A DNA stretch of 64,000 nucleotides from Oscillospiraceae bacterium (GTDB lineage: Bacteria > Bacillota > Clostridia > Oscillospirales > Ruminococcaceae): NCBI GenBank assembly GCA_030533325.1, contig JAUNJJ010000006.1:1-64000 (forward strand), written 5' to 3'. Shown piece after piece: positions 16,428 through 24,834 of this stretch; position 1 is the stretch's first letter, and each line of letters begins with the position of its first letter. The translations under genes and the position numbers were made by a program. The notes below the pieces were generated by a model, which ran no database searches, was not told the DNA's origin, and saw only the letters and a program-made list of their open reading frames with translations.

Positions 16428-16476
16428 GCAACACCGCCCGAATTCAAACAGTCATTGAATCCGGGCGGTGTTTTTT
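16428..16476 (+). repeat. 49-base direct repeat, right copy (terminator copy 2)
   Basis: Exact duplicate of 14409-14457: an 11-bp GC-rich stem plus a 6-bp inner stem and six T. It terminates the ATPase/RloB pair. Confidence 0.92.
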
Positions 16477-16500
16477 ACATGTATTATTTTAAGATTATCT

Positions 16501-16672
16501 TTACTCACCTAAAAGAAGGTATTTTTTCATCAGCGCGAGGTCCATTACATTTGCAGCGCCGGAATTGTGACAGAACTTAACTAAACATACCGGCTGACTC
16601 CGCAGCCCTGACTTACCCGCGGACTCGCCGGTATTACTATGGCTTCCGTTTTCGCCTCAAGCAAATCATCTT
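16501..16672. other. GC-rich structured element downstream of htrA, function unknown
   Basis: This stretch is clearly richer in G+C than its surroundings. Read on the plus strand, ACCGGC-T-GACTCCGC can fold back on GCGGACTC-GCCGGT (about 16589-16632) with one mismatch and one bulge. Read on the minus strand there is an open frame of about 50 codons (16501-16656) ending TAA, with no ribosome site and its first ATG only 14 codons from the end. It could be a structured RNA, a short mobile repeat or a gene remnant. No classical terminator for htrA is visible in it. Confidence 0.4.
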
Positions 16673-16695
16673 TTTTTATAATAAGTGGCATATCG

Positions 16696-18057
16696 TTATC
16701 TGTCTGCTTCCGTTGCATCAGGATTCTGGTCTTCAAGAGTTACATCAACATCATAGTAATTTCTGTTTCGCACTATAGTAAGATGAATCTTCTCGCCGGC
16801 GTCATATTTCTTGATTGCATTTTTCAGGTCTTCTGCACTGGCAACAAGTTCGCCGTCTGCACCTACGATTATATCGCCTGCTTTTATACCGGCCTTGTCA
16901 GCAGGACCGTCTGTATTTACACCGACTACAAGAACACCGCTTGAACCTGCTGTCTGTGAAGAATAAGCTGATGAACTCTGTGAAAGATCCTTGTAGGTTA
17001 TACCAAGCTGAGGACGGCCGGTTACATATCCGTGTGATGAAAGGTCATCAATTATCTTCTTTGCATCACCTATAGGAATTGCAAATCCAAGTCCTTCTAT
17101 ACTTGCGGAAGATGATGAGTATGAGGAGGAAAGCTTCATTGAATTGATGCCGATTACCTGACCAAACTGATTAATAAGAGGTCCGCCTGAGTTACCGTTA
17201 TTAATCGCTGCATCTGTCTGTATAAGTTTCATAGTAGTATCATTTACGGAAATCTCTCTGTCAAGACCTGAGATATATCCGGCTGTAAGTGTTCCGAACA
17301 GGTCAAATCCAAGAGGATTACCTATGGCAAGAGCAGGGTCACCGACCTTAAGGCTGTCCGAACTGCCGAATTCTGCAGGAACAAGTCCTTCTGCATCTGC
17401 CTTAAGAACAGCAAGGTCTGTCTGACGGTCATATCCGACTATCACGGCCTCATACTCAGTTTCATCACTGAGTCTTATTGAAATCTTTGTGCTGACACCG
17501 TAACTGTCACTTGAAATAACGTGCGCATTGGTCAGAATGTATCCGTCTGATGACATAACTATACCTGTACCTGTTCCGGAGGCTTCCTGTGTTGTGGAAT
17601 CCGAACTGAATCCCCAGAAGTTAAATGACGGCTGCTGGTATTCAAAAACTGAAGTTACACCGACGACAGAAGGAAGCACCTTACGATAAATAGCCTGAGT
17701 CGAAAGTGTTTCACTCTGAGGCATAATATTTATAAGACTGTCTGAAGTAAAATTCTCTTTTTCAAGAGGTTTTGTTTCAGGTTCTTCTTTTTCTTCTTCC
17801 TTAGGCGGAAGCTTCTGATTTTTTTCAGTGCTTATAACCGACTTATTACCCGTAAACGGGATACCGTTTTCATCTATATATTTGTATCCGGCAATGGAAC
17901 CGGCGGAAACTGCCACCATACATATAATCATGAGAAATGCCTTAGCTGCCTTCGGCATACCCTTCTTTTTCTTTTCAGTTACCTGTGCTGCATTTTCAGG
18001 ACCTTTGTGTTCATTATTCTGTGAATCAGGATTATAGGTGTAATTGTTCTCGTACAT
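16696..18057 (-). CDS. HtrA/DegP-type membrane-anchored serine protease with PDZ domain
   Basis: S1C-family protease for misfolded exported proteins, 453 residues. A hydrophilic N-terminus with a KKKKG stretch leads to one transmembrane anchor (about residues 36-58) and a Glu/Lys linker. The trypsin-like domain (about 125-330) carries the triad: His in LTNAHVIS, Asp in RQTDLAVLK and Ser in NNGNSGGPL. One PDZ domain (about 345-440) follows, with VLVVGVNTDGPADKAGIKAGD in family form. AAAGGGG nine bases before the ATG fixes the start. Monocistronic; a second HtrA is encoded at 29.6 kb. Confidence 0.93.
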   Translation of the reverse strand: MYENNYTYNPDSQNNEHKGPENAAQVTEKKKKGMPKAAKAFLMIICMVAVSAGSIAGYKYIDENGIPFTGNKSVISTEKNQKLPPKEEEKEEPETKPLEKENFTSDSLINIMPQSETLSTQAIYRKVLPSVVGVTSVFEYQQPSFNFWGFSSDSTTQEASGTGTGIVMSSDGYILTNAHVISSDSYGVSTKISIRLSDETEYEAVIVGYDRQTDLAVLKADAEGLVPAEFGSSDSLKVGDPALAIGNPLGFDLFGTLTAGYISGLDREISVNDTTMKLIQTDAAINNGNSGGPLINQFGQVIGINSMKLSSSYSSSSASIEGLGFAIPIGDAKKIIDDLSSHGYVTGRPQLGITYKDLSQSSSAYSSQTAGSSGVLVVGVNTDGPADKAGIKAGDIIVGADGELVASAEDLKNAIKKYDAGEKIHLTIVRNRNYYDVDVTLEDQNPDATEADR

Positions 18058-18157
18058 ATTTAAGACCCCTTTATCTTTATTACTGTATTTTATTTTAAAC
18101 TTTTATGTGATAGTTGTATGATAAGCGACAGAAATCTTTTTCAAAGCTGTATGTTAC

Positions 18158-18186
18158 TTGATTACCTATTTGAAAAATGTTATAAT
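18158..18186 (+). promoter_or_regulatory. Promoter of cca
   Basis: TTGATT (18158-18163), 17-base spacer, TATAAT (18181-18186). Confidence 0.7.
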
Positions 18187-18269
18187 TATAAATTATAAGC
18201 ATAAAATTTATTTTTATACTGCAGAATACAAATTTTATACTGCATAACAAAAAGAAAGGAGTGTTTCCA

Positions 18270-19598
18270 GTGACAAATATTCCTGAGCAGGTAAAAACCG
18301 CCCTTGAGCTGCTTTCAGAAGCGGGATACGAGGCCTATATTGTCGGAGGATGCGTGCGTGACTACCTTCTTGGCCGCATTCCAAATGACTACGACATTAC
18401 AACAAATGCACTGCCGGAAGAAACACTTAGAGTTTTCAAAGACTACCGATGCATCAGTGTCGGAATTAAACACGGTACAGTTGCTGTAATTATAAATAAG
18501 ATGCAGCTTGAGATTACCACATATCGTATAGACGGTGAATACAGCGACAAGCGTCATCCCGAATCGGTTACTTTTTCATCAAGTCTGCGCGACGATCTTT
18601 CAAGGCGTGACTTCACAGTAAACGCAATGGCATGCAGCAGCAGCGGAAAAATTGCTGACTGTTTCGAAGGACAGGAAGACCTTAAAAACAGGGTAATCAG
18701 ATGCGTCGGAGATGCTGCTGTGAGATTTGACGAAGATGCACTCAGAATAATGCGTGCAGTAAGATTCGCCTCCCAGCTTGATTTTACTATTGCAAAGGAA
18801 ACCGAAGAACAGATTTTCGCACTTAAGGATACCCTGAAAATGATATCTGCCGAAAGACTTCGTGTTGAACTTGACAAACTTCTCTGCGGAAAAGCAGTTT
18901 ACCGTATTCTCACTGAATATCACGAAATCCTGGAAGTATTTATTCCGGAAATTGCAGAAACCGTAGGATTTGACCAGTGCAGCAAATATCATGCATATAC
19001 AGTATGGGATCACATAGCAAGATCAGTTATGAACGCCGAATGCATACCGGTAATAAGACTTACCATGCTTCTTCACGACATCTCAAAACCGGAATGTTTC
19101 AGACTCGATGAAGAAGGCGCAGGACATTTTAAAAAACATCCGGAAAAGGGTTCCGGCAAGGCAGAAAAAATACTAAAGCGTCTTAAATATGACAACAGAA
19201 CAATAAAAACCGTCACTACCCTTATAAAATATCACGACTTCAAATTCAGAAGAAGACAGGACGTAAAGCGCATACTTTCCATAACCGGAAAGGAGATTTT
19301 CGATATGCTTCTCATGGTCCAGTATGCAGACGGTGCATCAAAGGACGGCGCGTGCGGCAGACAGCTCAATGACCTGGAGTGGGTTCGCCGGACTGCAGGG
19401 GATATAATCGAAAAACACGAATGTCTCAGCATAAAGGAACTTGCCGTTAACGGAAATCAGCTTATGGAAGCCGGATTTTCCGGAGCACAGCTTGGACATA
19501 TGCTGAATCTTATGCTTGAAGAAGTAATCGAAGACAGACTGGAAAACAGTTTTGAAAATCTTATGAAGTTTGCAGATGAACACCGGAATGATATCTGA
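18270..19598 (+). CDS. cca: CCA tRNA nucleotidyltransferase with HD domain
   Basis: Adds or repairs the 3' CCA of tRNAs using CTP and ATP without a template. The 442-residue class II enzyme has YIVGGCVRDYLLGR and NDYDITTNA (catalytic carboxylates) in the head, RRDFTVNAMA in the neck and EDALRIMRAVRFASQL in the body. It also has an HD-type domain (MLLHDISKPECF ... IKYHDF), which in some members gives phosphatase/phosphodiesterase activity. The start is GTG 18270: AAAGGAG lies eight bases upstream, while the GTG at 18261 overlaps that site. The tRNAs in this window lack encoded CCA, so the enzyme is needed. Monocistronic. Confidence 0.93.
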   Translation: MTNIPEQVKTALELLSEAGYEAYIVGGCVRDYLLGRIPNDYDITTNALPEETLRVFKDYRCISVGIKHGTVAVIINKMQLEITTYRIDGEYSDKRHPESVTFSSSLRDDLSRRDFTVNAMACSSSGKIADCFEGQEDLKNRVIRCVGDAAVRFDEDALRIMRAVRFASQLDFTIAKETEEQIFALKDTLKMISAERLRVELDKLLCGKAVYRILTEYHEILEVFIPEIAETVGFDQCSKYHAYTVWDHIARSVMNAECIPVIRLTMLLHDISKPECFRLDEEGAGHFKKHPEKGSGKAEKILKRLKYDNRTIKTVTTLIKYHDFKFRRRQDVKRILSITGKEIFDMLLMVQYADGASKDGACGRQLNDLEWVRRTAGDIIEKHECLSIKELAVNGNQLMEAGFSGAQLGHMLNLMLEEVIEDRLENSFENLMKFADEHRNDI

Positions 19599-19604
19599 CA
19601 TGTC

Positions 19605-19645
19605 AAAAATACGGAAACATCCTGAACAGATGTTTCCGTATTTTT
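19605..19645. terminator. Bidirectional terminator between cca and the lacI-type gene
   Basis: A perfect 17-base stem including A/T runs: 19605-19621 pairs with 19629-19645 around loop TGAACA. Confidence 0.95.
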
Positions 19646-19657
19646 CGTTCTGTGCTG

Positions 19658-20662
19658 TTATATCTTCCTGACATTTTCCGTGGACTGACGGCATACAAGT
19701 CTGTGGTTAAGAAATACCCTCCCCTTGTTATTTCCTCCGGTTATGTTTTCTATAACAAGCCTTGATACCGTTTTCCCGATTTCGAAACACGGCTGTTCAA
19801 CAGTTGTTATAGAAGGCGTGTACATCTCAGTCATACTTATATTATCGAATCCGATGACCGAAAATTCTCTTCCGATATTAATGCCGGTTTCCGTACCTTT
19901 TTTTATAACTCCGGCAGCAAGAAAGTCAGAAACTGCAAATACAGCGGTTGGTTTGTTTTCCATTCTCATAAAGTATTCCACTGCCTTCATTCCGCTTGTA
20001 TAATCGTATGAATCCCTGAAGATATATTTTTCATCAAACTCAATATTATGTTCCTTAAGAGCACGGATATAACCGGCTTCTCTCTCAACAGACGAAGGCG
20101 CTCTTCCCTCTGTTGACACCATGCCTATTTTTCTGTGACCTATTGAAATAAGATAGCTCACCGCATCATAAGCTGCTTTTTCATTGTCAATTGTAACAGT
20201 CAGTACGTCTGAATTTTCACGCGGCTCGCAGCACAGCGCAATGCAGTACTGCTCTGAAAGTTCCTTCAGAACGGCATCATCAAGTACAGTGCCCATAAGA
20301 ACAGCTGCATCAACTGTCCTGTTTCTGAGCATTCCCAGAAGACGTTCCTCGTGAGGCCGGTAACTGTTTGTTGTGCTCATAAACACATCATATCCGTAAT
20401 TGAGAGCCTCAACCTGCATCCCGTGAAGGATCTCACTGTAATATGTGTGCTCTGTGGAAGGTATAAGGGCAAGTATAACATTTGTTTCACGCTTTCTGAG
20501 GTTTCTGCCAAGGAAATTAGGCCGGTAATTAAGTTCCTTTATAGCCTCATTTACCTTTTCTGCAGTTTCAGGAGACACTACAGCACTGTTATTAAGTACC
20601 CTCGAAATAGTGGCAACTGATACTCCCGCCAGTTTTGCAACATCTTTTATTGTAGCTTCCAA
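19658..20662 (-). CDS. LacI-family transcriptional regulator
   Basis: DNA-binding sugar-responsive repressor, 334 residues. The helix-turn-helix with hinge is at residues 1-60 (IKDVAKLAGVSVATISRVLNN, then LNYRPNFLGRNLR) and a periplasmic-binding-protein-like effector domain covers 62-330 (DVFMSTTNSYRPHEERL, AAVLMGT, GHRKIGMVS, FAVSDFLAAGVI, GFDNISMTEMYTPSITTVEQP). The start codon is TTG, with GGAG eight bases upstream, so translation is probably modest. It is divergent from the first CBM22-type receptor gene. An operator-like palindrome lies at its own promoter, suggesting autoregulation. The effector is unknown; oligosaccharides from plant fibre are plausible from context. Confidence 0.92.
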   Translation of the reverse strand: MEATIKDVAKLAGVSVATISRVLNNSAVVSPETAEKVNEAIKELNYRPNFLGRNLRKRETNVILALIPSTEHTYYSEILHGMQVEALNYGYDVFMSTTNSYRPHEERLLGMLRNRTVDAAVLMGTVLDDAVLKELSEQYCIALCCEPRENSDVLTVTIDNEKAAYDAVSYLISIGHRKIGMVSTEGRAPSSVEREAGYIRALKEHNIEFDEKYIFRDSYDYTSGMKAVEYFMRMENKPTAVFAVSDFLAAGVIKKGTETGINIGREFSVIGFDNISMTEMYTPSITTVEQPCFEIGKTVSRLVIENITGGNNKGRVFLNHRLVCRQSTENVRKI

Positions 20663-20728
20663 ATTTTACTCTCCATTCTGTATATTTTATATCATATATC
20701 GCACCCGAAAACCGTGATTATTACAGAT

Positions 20729-20743
20729 TCTAAAACGATTACA
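20729..20743. promoter_or_regulatory. LacI/cre-like operator
   Basis: Minus strand TGTAATCGTTTTAGA matches 12 of 14 positions of the TGWAANCGNTWNCW operator type. It lies about 15-30 bases downstream of the -10 of the lacI-type gene. A second, looser copy of TGTAAT..CGGTTTT lies just downstream (about 20706-20725). Confidence 0.5.
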
Positions 20744-20756
20744 TTACTTTACTTAT

Positions 20757-20785
20757 ATTATATCAGATTCTGTCAGGAAAATCAA
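20757..20785 (-). promoter_or_regulatory. Promoter of the lacI-type gene
   Basis: Minus strand: TTGATT (20780-20785), 17-base spacer, TATAAT (20757-20762). The remainder of the 333-base divergent gap (20786-20910) is AT-rich with nothing else I can support. Confidence 0.72.
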
Positions 20786-20910
20786 CACAGTATCATGCGA
20801 CAGGGAAATGTATAAAAATAAGATTTCAAAAAAATCATAAAAAAGTGATGAATTTATAATTATGCTGTAAAAATCATATAATTGCTGTCAGTTTTTACTT
20901 ATTATGTATA

Positions 20911-20939
20911 TAGACAAGTTTACACAAAAATGATATACT
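20911..20939 (+). promoter_or_regulatory. Promoter of the first receptor gene
   Basis: TAGACA (20911-20916), 17-base spacer, TATACT (20934-20939). The same TAGACA -35 is used by the second receptor gene. Confidence 0.6.
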
Positions 20940-20995
20940 ATAATGAGAATGTCTTTAAGTATGTATTTATACTTTTGTAAGGTGGAAATTAATTT

Positions 20996-22870
20996 ATGAA
21001 TTTTAAAAAACTTATACCAGGAATAATTCTGGCACTGTCTTTATCATTGCCGTATACGGTGACCGCAGAAACTGACAACACAGTTCCTGATGATACACCT
21101 GTTTATGCTGATGACTTTGAACTTGAAACCATAAACGGCTGGAGTGTCCTCGGCGGTGTTGGTACGATGTCAATCGACACTTCAAGAAAACATTCCGGCA
21201 ATTCCAGTCTGAATATTACGGGAAGAGCCAATACATTCAATGGTCCGTCAATAAGTCTTGACAAAATTTTTGAATCGGAGGAAACATACCGTATTGAAGG
21301 CTGGGTATACCACGAGAGTTCGAAAAAAGAAACTATTAACTGTACACTCAGATATGCTGATTCCGTAAATGTAAACACTTATGAAGGTATTGCTGTTATT
21401 GAAGCACCTCCTTCATCATGGGTTCATTTTGAGGGTACAGTGGAAACTCCGGAAGATCTTACTTCTACACTTCTTTACTTCGAAAGTCCGGACGCAAGCC
21501 TTGACTATAATATAGACGACATAGCCATTTACGGAAAAGCCCCTGAAAATGCTGTTTCCGAAGACAAAAAAGGCTCCGACATCGTTTCAAGCTACAAGTT
21601 CGACTTTGAAAGCGGATTCGGTGACTGGATACAGCGAGGAGACACACGCATAATCAGAAGCAATGAACAGCAGTGTACAGGGGACTACTCAATCCTCTCA
21701 ACAAACAGAGAAAAAAGCTGGAACGGTCCTACTGTTTCCATCGATGGTGTTGAGCGAGGCGTTGAATACACATACGAAGCCAATGTTCTCTATACTGAGA
21801 AAAAAGCTGATGACTCCCACCTCTTCATGCTTCAGGTTCAGTACTCATACAACGGAAATGAAGTATACGATCTTATCGGAAGTGCTGAAGTACAGAAAAA
21901 TGTCTGGACAAAGATTAAAGGCACCCTTGTCATTCCCGAAGGTGCTGCAAATGTAATGCTTTACGTACAGACGGATAACGTTGAAGACGGTGTAACCCCG
22001 ACTTTAACAGACCTTGTTTCTTTCTACATAGATGACGTATCGGCTGTAAGAAGCGACCTTATTAATCCCAAAAAGAACATCGTATATATATTAATTTTTG
22101 CCGGAATAATTGCAGCACTTATCATTCTTATTGTCATAATTGCAAAGTCACTCTCCCAGAGTTCAGATGAAACAAATGAAGAAGAAAAAGAAGAACTTGA
22201 TTCTGTCAGCAAAGTGATAAATTCACTTGAAAACAACAAGCCTGTTCTGCCGGCTAATTCCGGAACAAAAACTGTAAACAATACTGCTGATACAAAAAAT
22301 GAAAACAAACCGGCTGAAGCAAAGAAAGAACAAGAAGATAATTCAGCTAAACCTTCAGACAACAGCAAAGAAAAGCAGAACAAGTCAGTTTCCGGTAACA
22401 GCAGCAGTTCTTCATCAAAAAAATCAGGAAAGGAAAAGAACAAAAATTCCTCATCAGGAAAACCGGCACAAACCGAAAACAATAAGTCTGAAAAATCCGT
22501 TTCCGGAGACAAGAACAAAAAGTCCGGCTCTTCTTCGGAAAACGTTAAGAAAGATTCAGATAATTCTGTAAAACAGTCTGAAAACAAAAAAACGGATACA
22601 AAGGAAAAAGCAAAGTCAGAACCAGCTGAAAGCAAATCAGCAGGCAGCAAAGACAGCAGTTCTGAAAATAAAGAAAAGGTCTCCGTCACTGAAAAAAGCA
22701 GCACTACTGAAAAATCGGCAGAAAAACCGGAAAAATCCGAATCACCGGTTTCAGATGACTCAAGAGCAAGAGATATATTCAACATTGAAACCTTCTCATA
22801 TGATGAAGGAAACACGCAATACGATGAAAACTCTGATGATCCGCTTGAAAATCCATTTGAAGGATTCTGA
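20996..22870 (+). CDS. Membrane protein with two extracellular CBM22-like modules and a long disordered cytoplasmic tail
   Basis: A 624-residue surface protein. Signal peptide about 1-25. Two carbohydrate-binding modules of CBM22/CBM4_9 type: module 1 (about 36-185, GWSVLGGVGTMSID ... FNGPSI ... YNIDDIAIYG) and module 2 (about 198-350, DWIQRGDTRII ... WNGPTV ... FYIDDVSAV). One transmembrane helix about 361-383. The cytoplasmic tail of about 240 residues is almost purely Ser, Lys, Glu, Asn and Asp, with a more ordered acidic end. The outside half is paralogous to the next two genes, but the GGDEF domain is absent. The membrane-proximal module keeps the RG and WNGP elements typical of xylan-binding CBM22; the distal one has Phe for Trp. 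It could act as a co-receptor or anchor. Own promoter and terminator. Confidence 0.85.
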   Translation: MNFKKLIPGIILALSLSLPYTVTAETDNTVPDDTPVYADDFELETINGWSVLGGVGTMSIDTSRKHSGNSSLNITGRANTFNGPSISLDKIFESEETYRIEGWVYHESSKKETINCTLRYADSVNVNTYEGIAVIEAPPSSWVHFEGTVETPEDLTSTLLYFESPDASLDYNIDDIAIYGKAPENAVSEDKKGSDIVSSYKFDFESGFGDWIQRGDTRIIRSNEQQCTGDYSILSTNREKSWNGPTVSIDGVERGVEYTYEANVLYTEKKADDSHLFMLQVQYSYNGNEVYDLIGSAEVQKNVWTKIKGTLVIPEGAANVMLYVQTDNVEDGVTPTLTDLVSFYIDDVSAVRSDLINPKKNIVYILIFAGIIAALIILIVIIAKSLSQSSDETNEEEKEELDSVSKVINSLENNKPVLPANSGTKTVNNTADTKNENKPAEAKKEQEDNSAKPSDNSKEKQNKSVSGNSSSSSSKKSGKEKNKNSSSGKPAQTENNKSEKSVSGDKNKKSGSSSENVKKDSDNSVKQSENKKTDTKEKAKSEPAESKSAGSKDSSSENKEKVSVTEKSSTTEKSAEKPEKSESPVSDDSRARDIFNIETFSYDEGNTQYDENSDDPLENPFEGF

Positions 22871-22907
22871 AAAAAATCTGACCAGGAATGTCCTGGTCAG
22901 ATTTTTT
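22871..22907 (+). terminator. Terminator of the first receptor gene
   Basis: 22871-22887 (ending ATCTGACCAGGA) pairs with 22891-22907 around loop ATG, with A/T flanks. Confidence 0.92.
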
Positions 22908-22954
22908 CGTTAAAACTGACAGATATTTTTGAACACTATGTTGCACAATGAGTA

Positions 22955-22983
22955 TAGACATCAGTTGCATTAAATGGTATAAT
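22955..22983 (+). promoter_or_regulatory. Promoter of the second receptor gene
   Basis: TAGACA (22955-22960), 17-base spacer, TATAAT (22978-22983). Confidence 0.72.
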
Positions 22984-23037
22984 ATAAATACAAAATTAAC
23001 TTTGTATGGGGAAAATTATGAACAGGGGGAATAATCC

Positions 23038-24702
23038 ATGAAAAAATTATTAAGTACATTTACCGTCATCACTTCTTTGTTTCTTTCATGTCTGAGTCCG
23101 GTGCTGTCTCAGAATTATGCAAGTGCAGAATCTGATGACGTTATTTTTTCGAGTGATTTTGACGACGGAAATATAAACGAATGGTCAGTCTTCGGAGGCA
23201 GCGCAAAATTAAGTCTCGACACAAGCGTAAGTCATTCGGGTGAAAACAGCTTGAGAGTAACGGACAGAAGTGAAGCTTATCACGGACCGTCATTAACTGC
23301 AGATTCCTTATTCACTCCGGAAAAGGTATACAATTTTTCCGCATGGGCGTATCAGAAAAGTGATTCTGTAAAAACACTTCTCTGGACACTCAAATATGTC
23401 GACTCTGTCGGTAAAGCGGAGTATATGCAGATTGCAAGTTCTGACCTTCAATCCGGAACCTGGACGTTGCTCACCGGAACAATCACAATACCTGAGGATT
23501 CCGTTTCATATCTTATGTACTTCGAATGTGCCAATGCAACAGTTGAATTCTGCATTGATGACGTGGTTATCACTGGTGACAGAAACAATATCGAAGAGCG
23601 CGGAACAGATAAAAAAGGTTATCTTTATTCATTTGACTTTGAGAGCGGCAACGAACTGTGGAGTCCCCGCGGAAACAACAGCCTTGTACGAACAGACGAA
23701 TACAGCAATACCGGATCACACTCCATATACGTGACAAACCGAGCCCAAACCTGGAACGGTCCTACAGTAAATATTAACGATGTGAAACGTGATACCGAAT
23801 ATTTCTATTCGGCTTATGTAATGTACAACGGTGAAGAATATGAAGACAGTCACGACTTCCGTATGGAAGTTCAGTATAACCTGAACGGAGAAACGGTATA
23901 TCAGCTAATCAGAGAGCAGAATGTCAAAAAACACAAATGGACCAGAATTGCCGGAACCTATACAGTTCCTGAAGGGGCGGCAGATGTATCGTTTTATCTT
24001 CAGACTGCAAATATAGAAGATGAGAACAACTATACAGTAAACGATCTCATGTCATTCTATACCGACTCAGTAATAATCTCTGAAGCATCAAACATTCACA
24101 AAAAAACAGCCATAATTGTATTTGTTGTATCAGTAATCTCAGTTGTACTCCTTCTTATCCTGAGGTATATTATTCTTATTTTTGCAAAAAGAAGTAAAAA
24201 GAAAAAAGCTGCACTTAACTCTATAACCAAAGATGCTATGACTCAGTGTTACAACAGAAATGCCTATGAAAAACGCATCGCAGAACTTGAAAATGACAGT
24301 GAAAAGTGTAAATCTCTTTACTTTACACTTTGTGATGTAAACTTTCTCAAGTACATTAATGACAACCACGGGCACGAAAAAGGCGATGAAGCTATTACAC
24401 GATGTGGTCAGATGCTTATGGATGCGGTAGGCAGTGACGGAATGGTATACAGAACCGGCGGCGACGAATTTGTCTGCATTTCATCCAAACCTGTTCATGA
24501 AAAGATACGTGATGCCATTGAACGTGAATCTGCAATTGACCAGGGATATCCTTTTGCTGTAGCTTCAGGTTTTGCTGAGTATGATCCTGAACTCGACACA
24601 GACAAGCCTGATATAAATGTAATTATTGAACGTTCAGACAAAGAGATGTACATCAACAAACAGGAAATAAAATCTAAAAATCCAGACTACTCAAGAAAGT
24701 AA
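23038..24702 (+). CDS. Receptor diguanylate cyclase: 2 x CBM22-like, transmembrane helix, GGDEF
   Basis: A 554-residue predicted transmembrane diguanylate cyclase with glycan-binding outside modules. Signal peptide about 1-30. Module 1 about 36-183 (EWSVFGGSAKLSLD ... YHGPSL ... FCIDDVVITG). Module 2 about 195-348 (LWSPRGNNSLVR ... WNGPTV ... QYNLNGETVYQ). Transmembrane helix about 356-382, then a basic stretch. The GGDEF domain (about 392-545) has DVNFLKYINDNHGHEKGD and the intact motif RTGGDEF (GGDEF at 474-478); no RxxD inhibitory site lies five residues upstream. Module 2 resembles the second CBM22 of the xylanase at 37.6 kb (QY.LNGET.Y, WNG). Inference: binding of xylan or mixed glucan outside controls cyclic di-GMP synthesis inside. 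Own promoter; start supported by AGGGGG upstream. Confidence 0.9.
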   Translation: MKKLLSTFTVITSLFLSCLSPVLSQNYASAESDDVIFSSDFDDGNINEWSVFGGSAKLSLDTSVSHSGENSLRVTDRSEAYHGPSLTADSLFTPEKVYNFSAWAYQKSDSVKTLLWTLKYVDSVGKAEYMQIASSDLQSGTWTLLTGTITIPEDSVSYLMYFECANATVEFCIDDVVITGDRNNIEERGTDKKGYLYSFDFESGNELWSPRGNNSLVRTDEYSNTGSHSIYVTNRAQTWNGPTVNINDVKRDTEYFYSAYVMYNGEEYEDSHDFRMEVQYNLNGETVYQLIREQNVKKHKWTRIAGTYTVPEGAADVSFYLQTANIEDENNYTVNDLMSFYTDSVIISEASNIHKKTAIIVFVVSVISVVLLLILRYIILIFAKRSKKKKAALNSITKDAMTQCYNRNAYEKRIAELENDSEKCKSLYFTLCDVNFLKYINDNHGHEKGDEAITRCGQMLMDAVGSDGMVYRTGGDEFVCISSKPVHEKIRDAIERESAIDQGYPFAVASGFAEYDPELDTDKPDINVIIERSDKEMYINKQEIKSKNPDYSRK

Positions 24703-24710
24703 TTTTTCTG

Positions 24711-24746
24711 AAAATCCCCCTTGTACATTCAAAAAGGGGGATTTTT
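24711..24746 (+). terminator. Terminator of the second receptor gene
   Basis: AAAATCCCCCTT (24711-24722) pairs with AAGGGGGATTTT (24734 onward), followed by T. Confidence 0.88.
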
Positions 24747-24760
24747 ATATAATGTGCATA

Positions 24761-24790
24761 TTGACTATATAGCCACGTTGGTGTTATAAT
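24761..24790 (+). promoter_or_regulatory. Promoter of the third receptor gene
   Basis: TTGACT (24761-24766), 18-base spacer, TATAAT (24785-24790). Confidence 0.72.
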
Positions 24791-24834
24791 ATAACCAGCA
24801 TTATACCGAATTGATAAGGGAGGTGGGAAAAAAT

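Noticed and set aside
14409..16476. The cassette considered as an insertion sequence or integron
   Set aside because: No transposase, integrase or terminal inverted repeats; the 49-base direct repeats are functional terminators.
16501..16656. A 50-codon open frame on the minus strand ending MDLALMKKYLLLGE, possibly a small gene
   Set aside because: No ribosome site and no start codon except an ATG 14 codons from the stop; kept only as an unexplained element.
22024..22815. A 263-codon frame on the minus strand opposite the first receptor gene
   Set aside because: It is the antisense shadow of the low-complexity Ser/Lys/Glu tail (Phe/Leu/Ser-rich product) and has no ribosome site.
20940..24834. 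A cyclic di-GMP riboswitch in the leaders of the receptor genes
   Set aside because: The leaders are only about 50 bases and lack the GEMM core features; only promoter and ribosome site are present.
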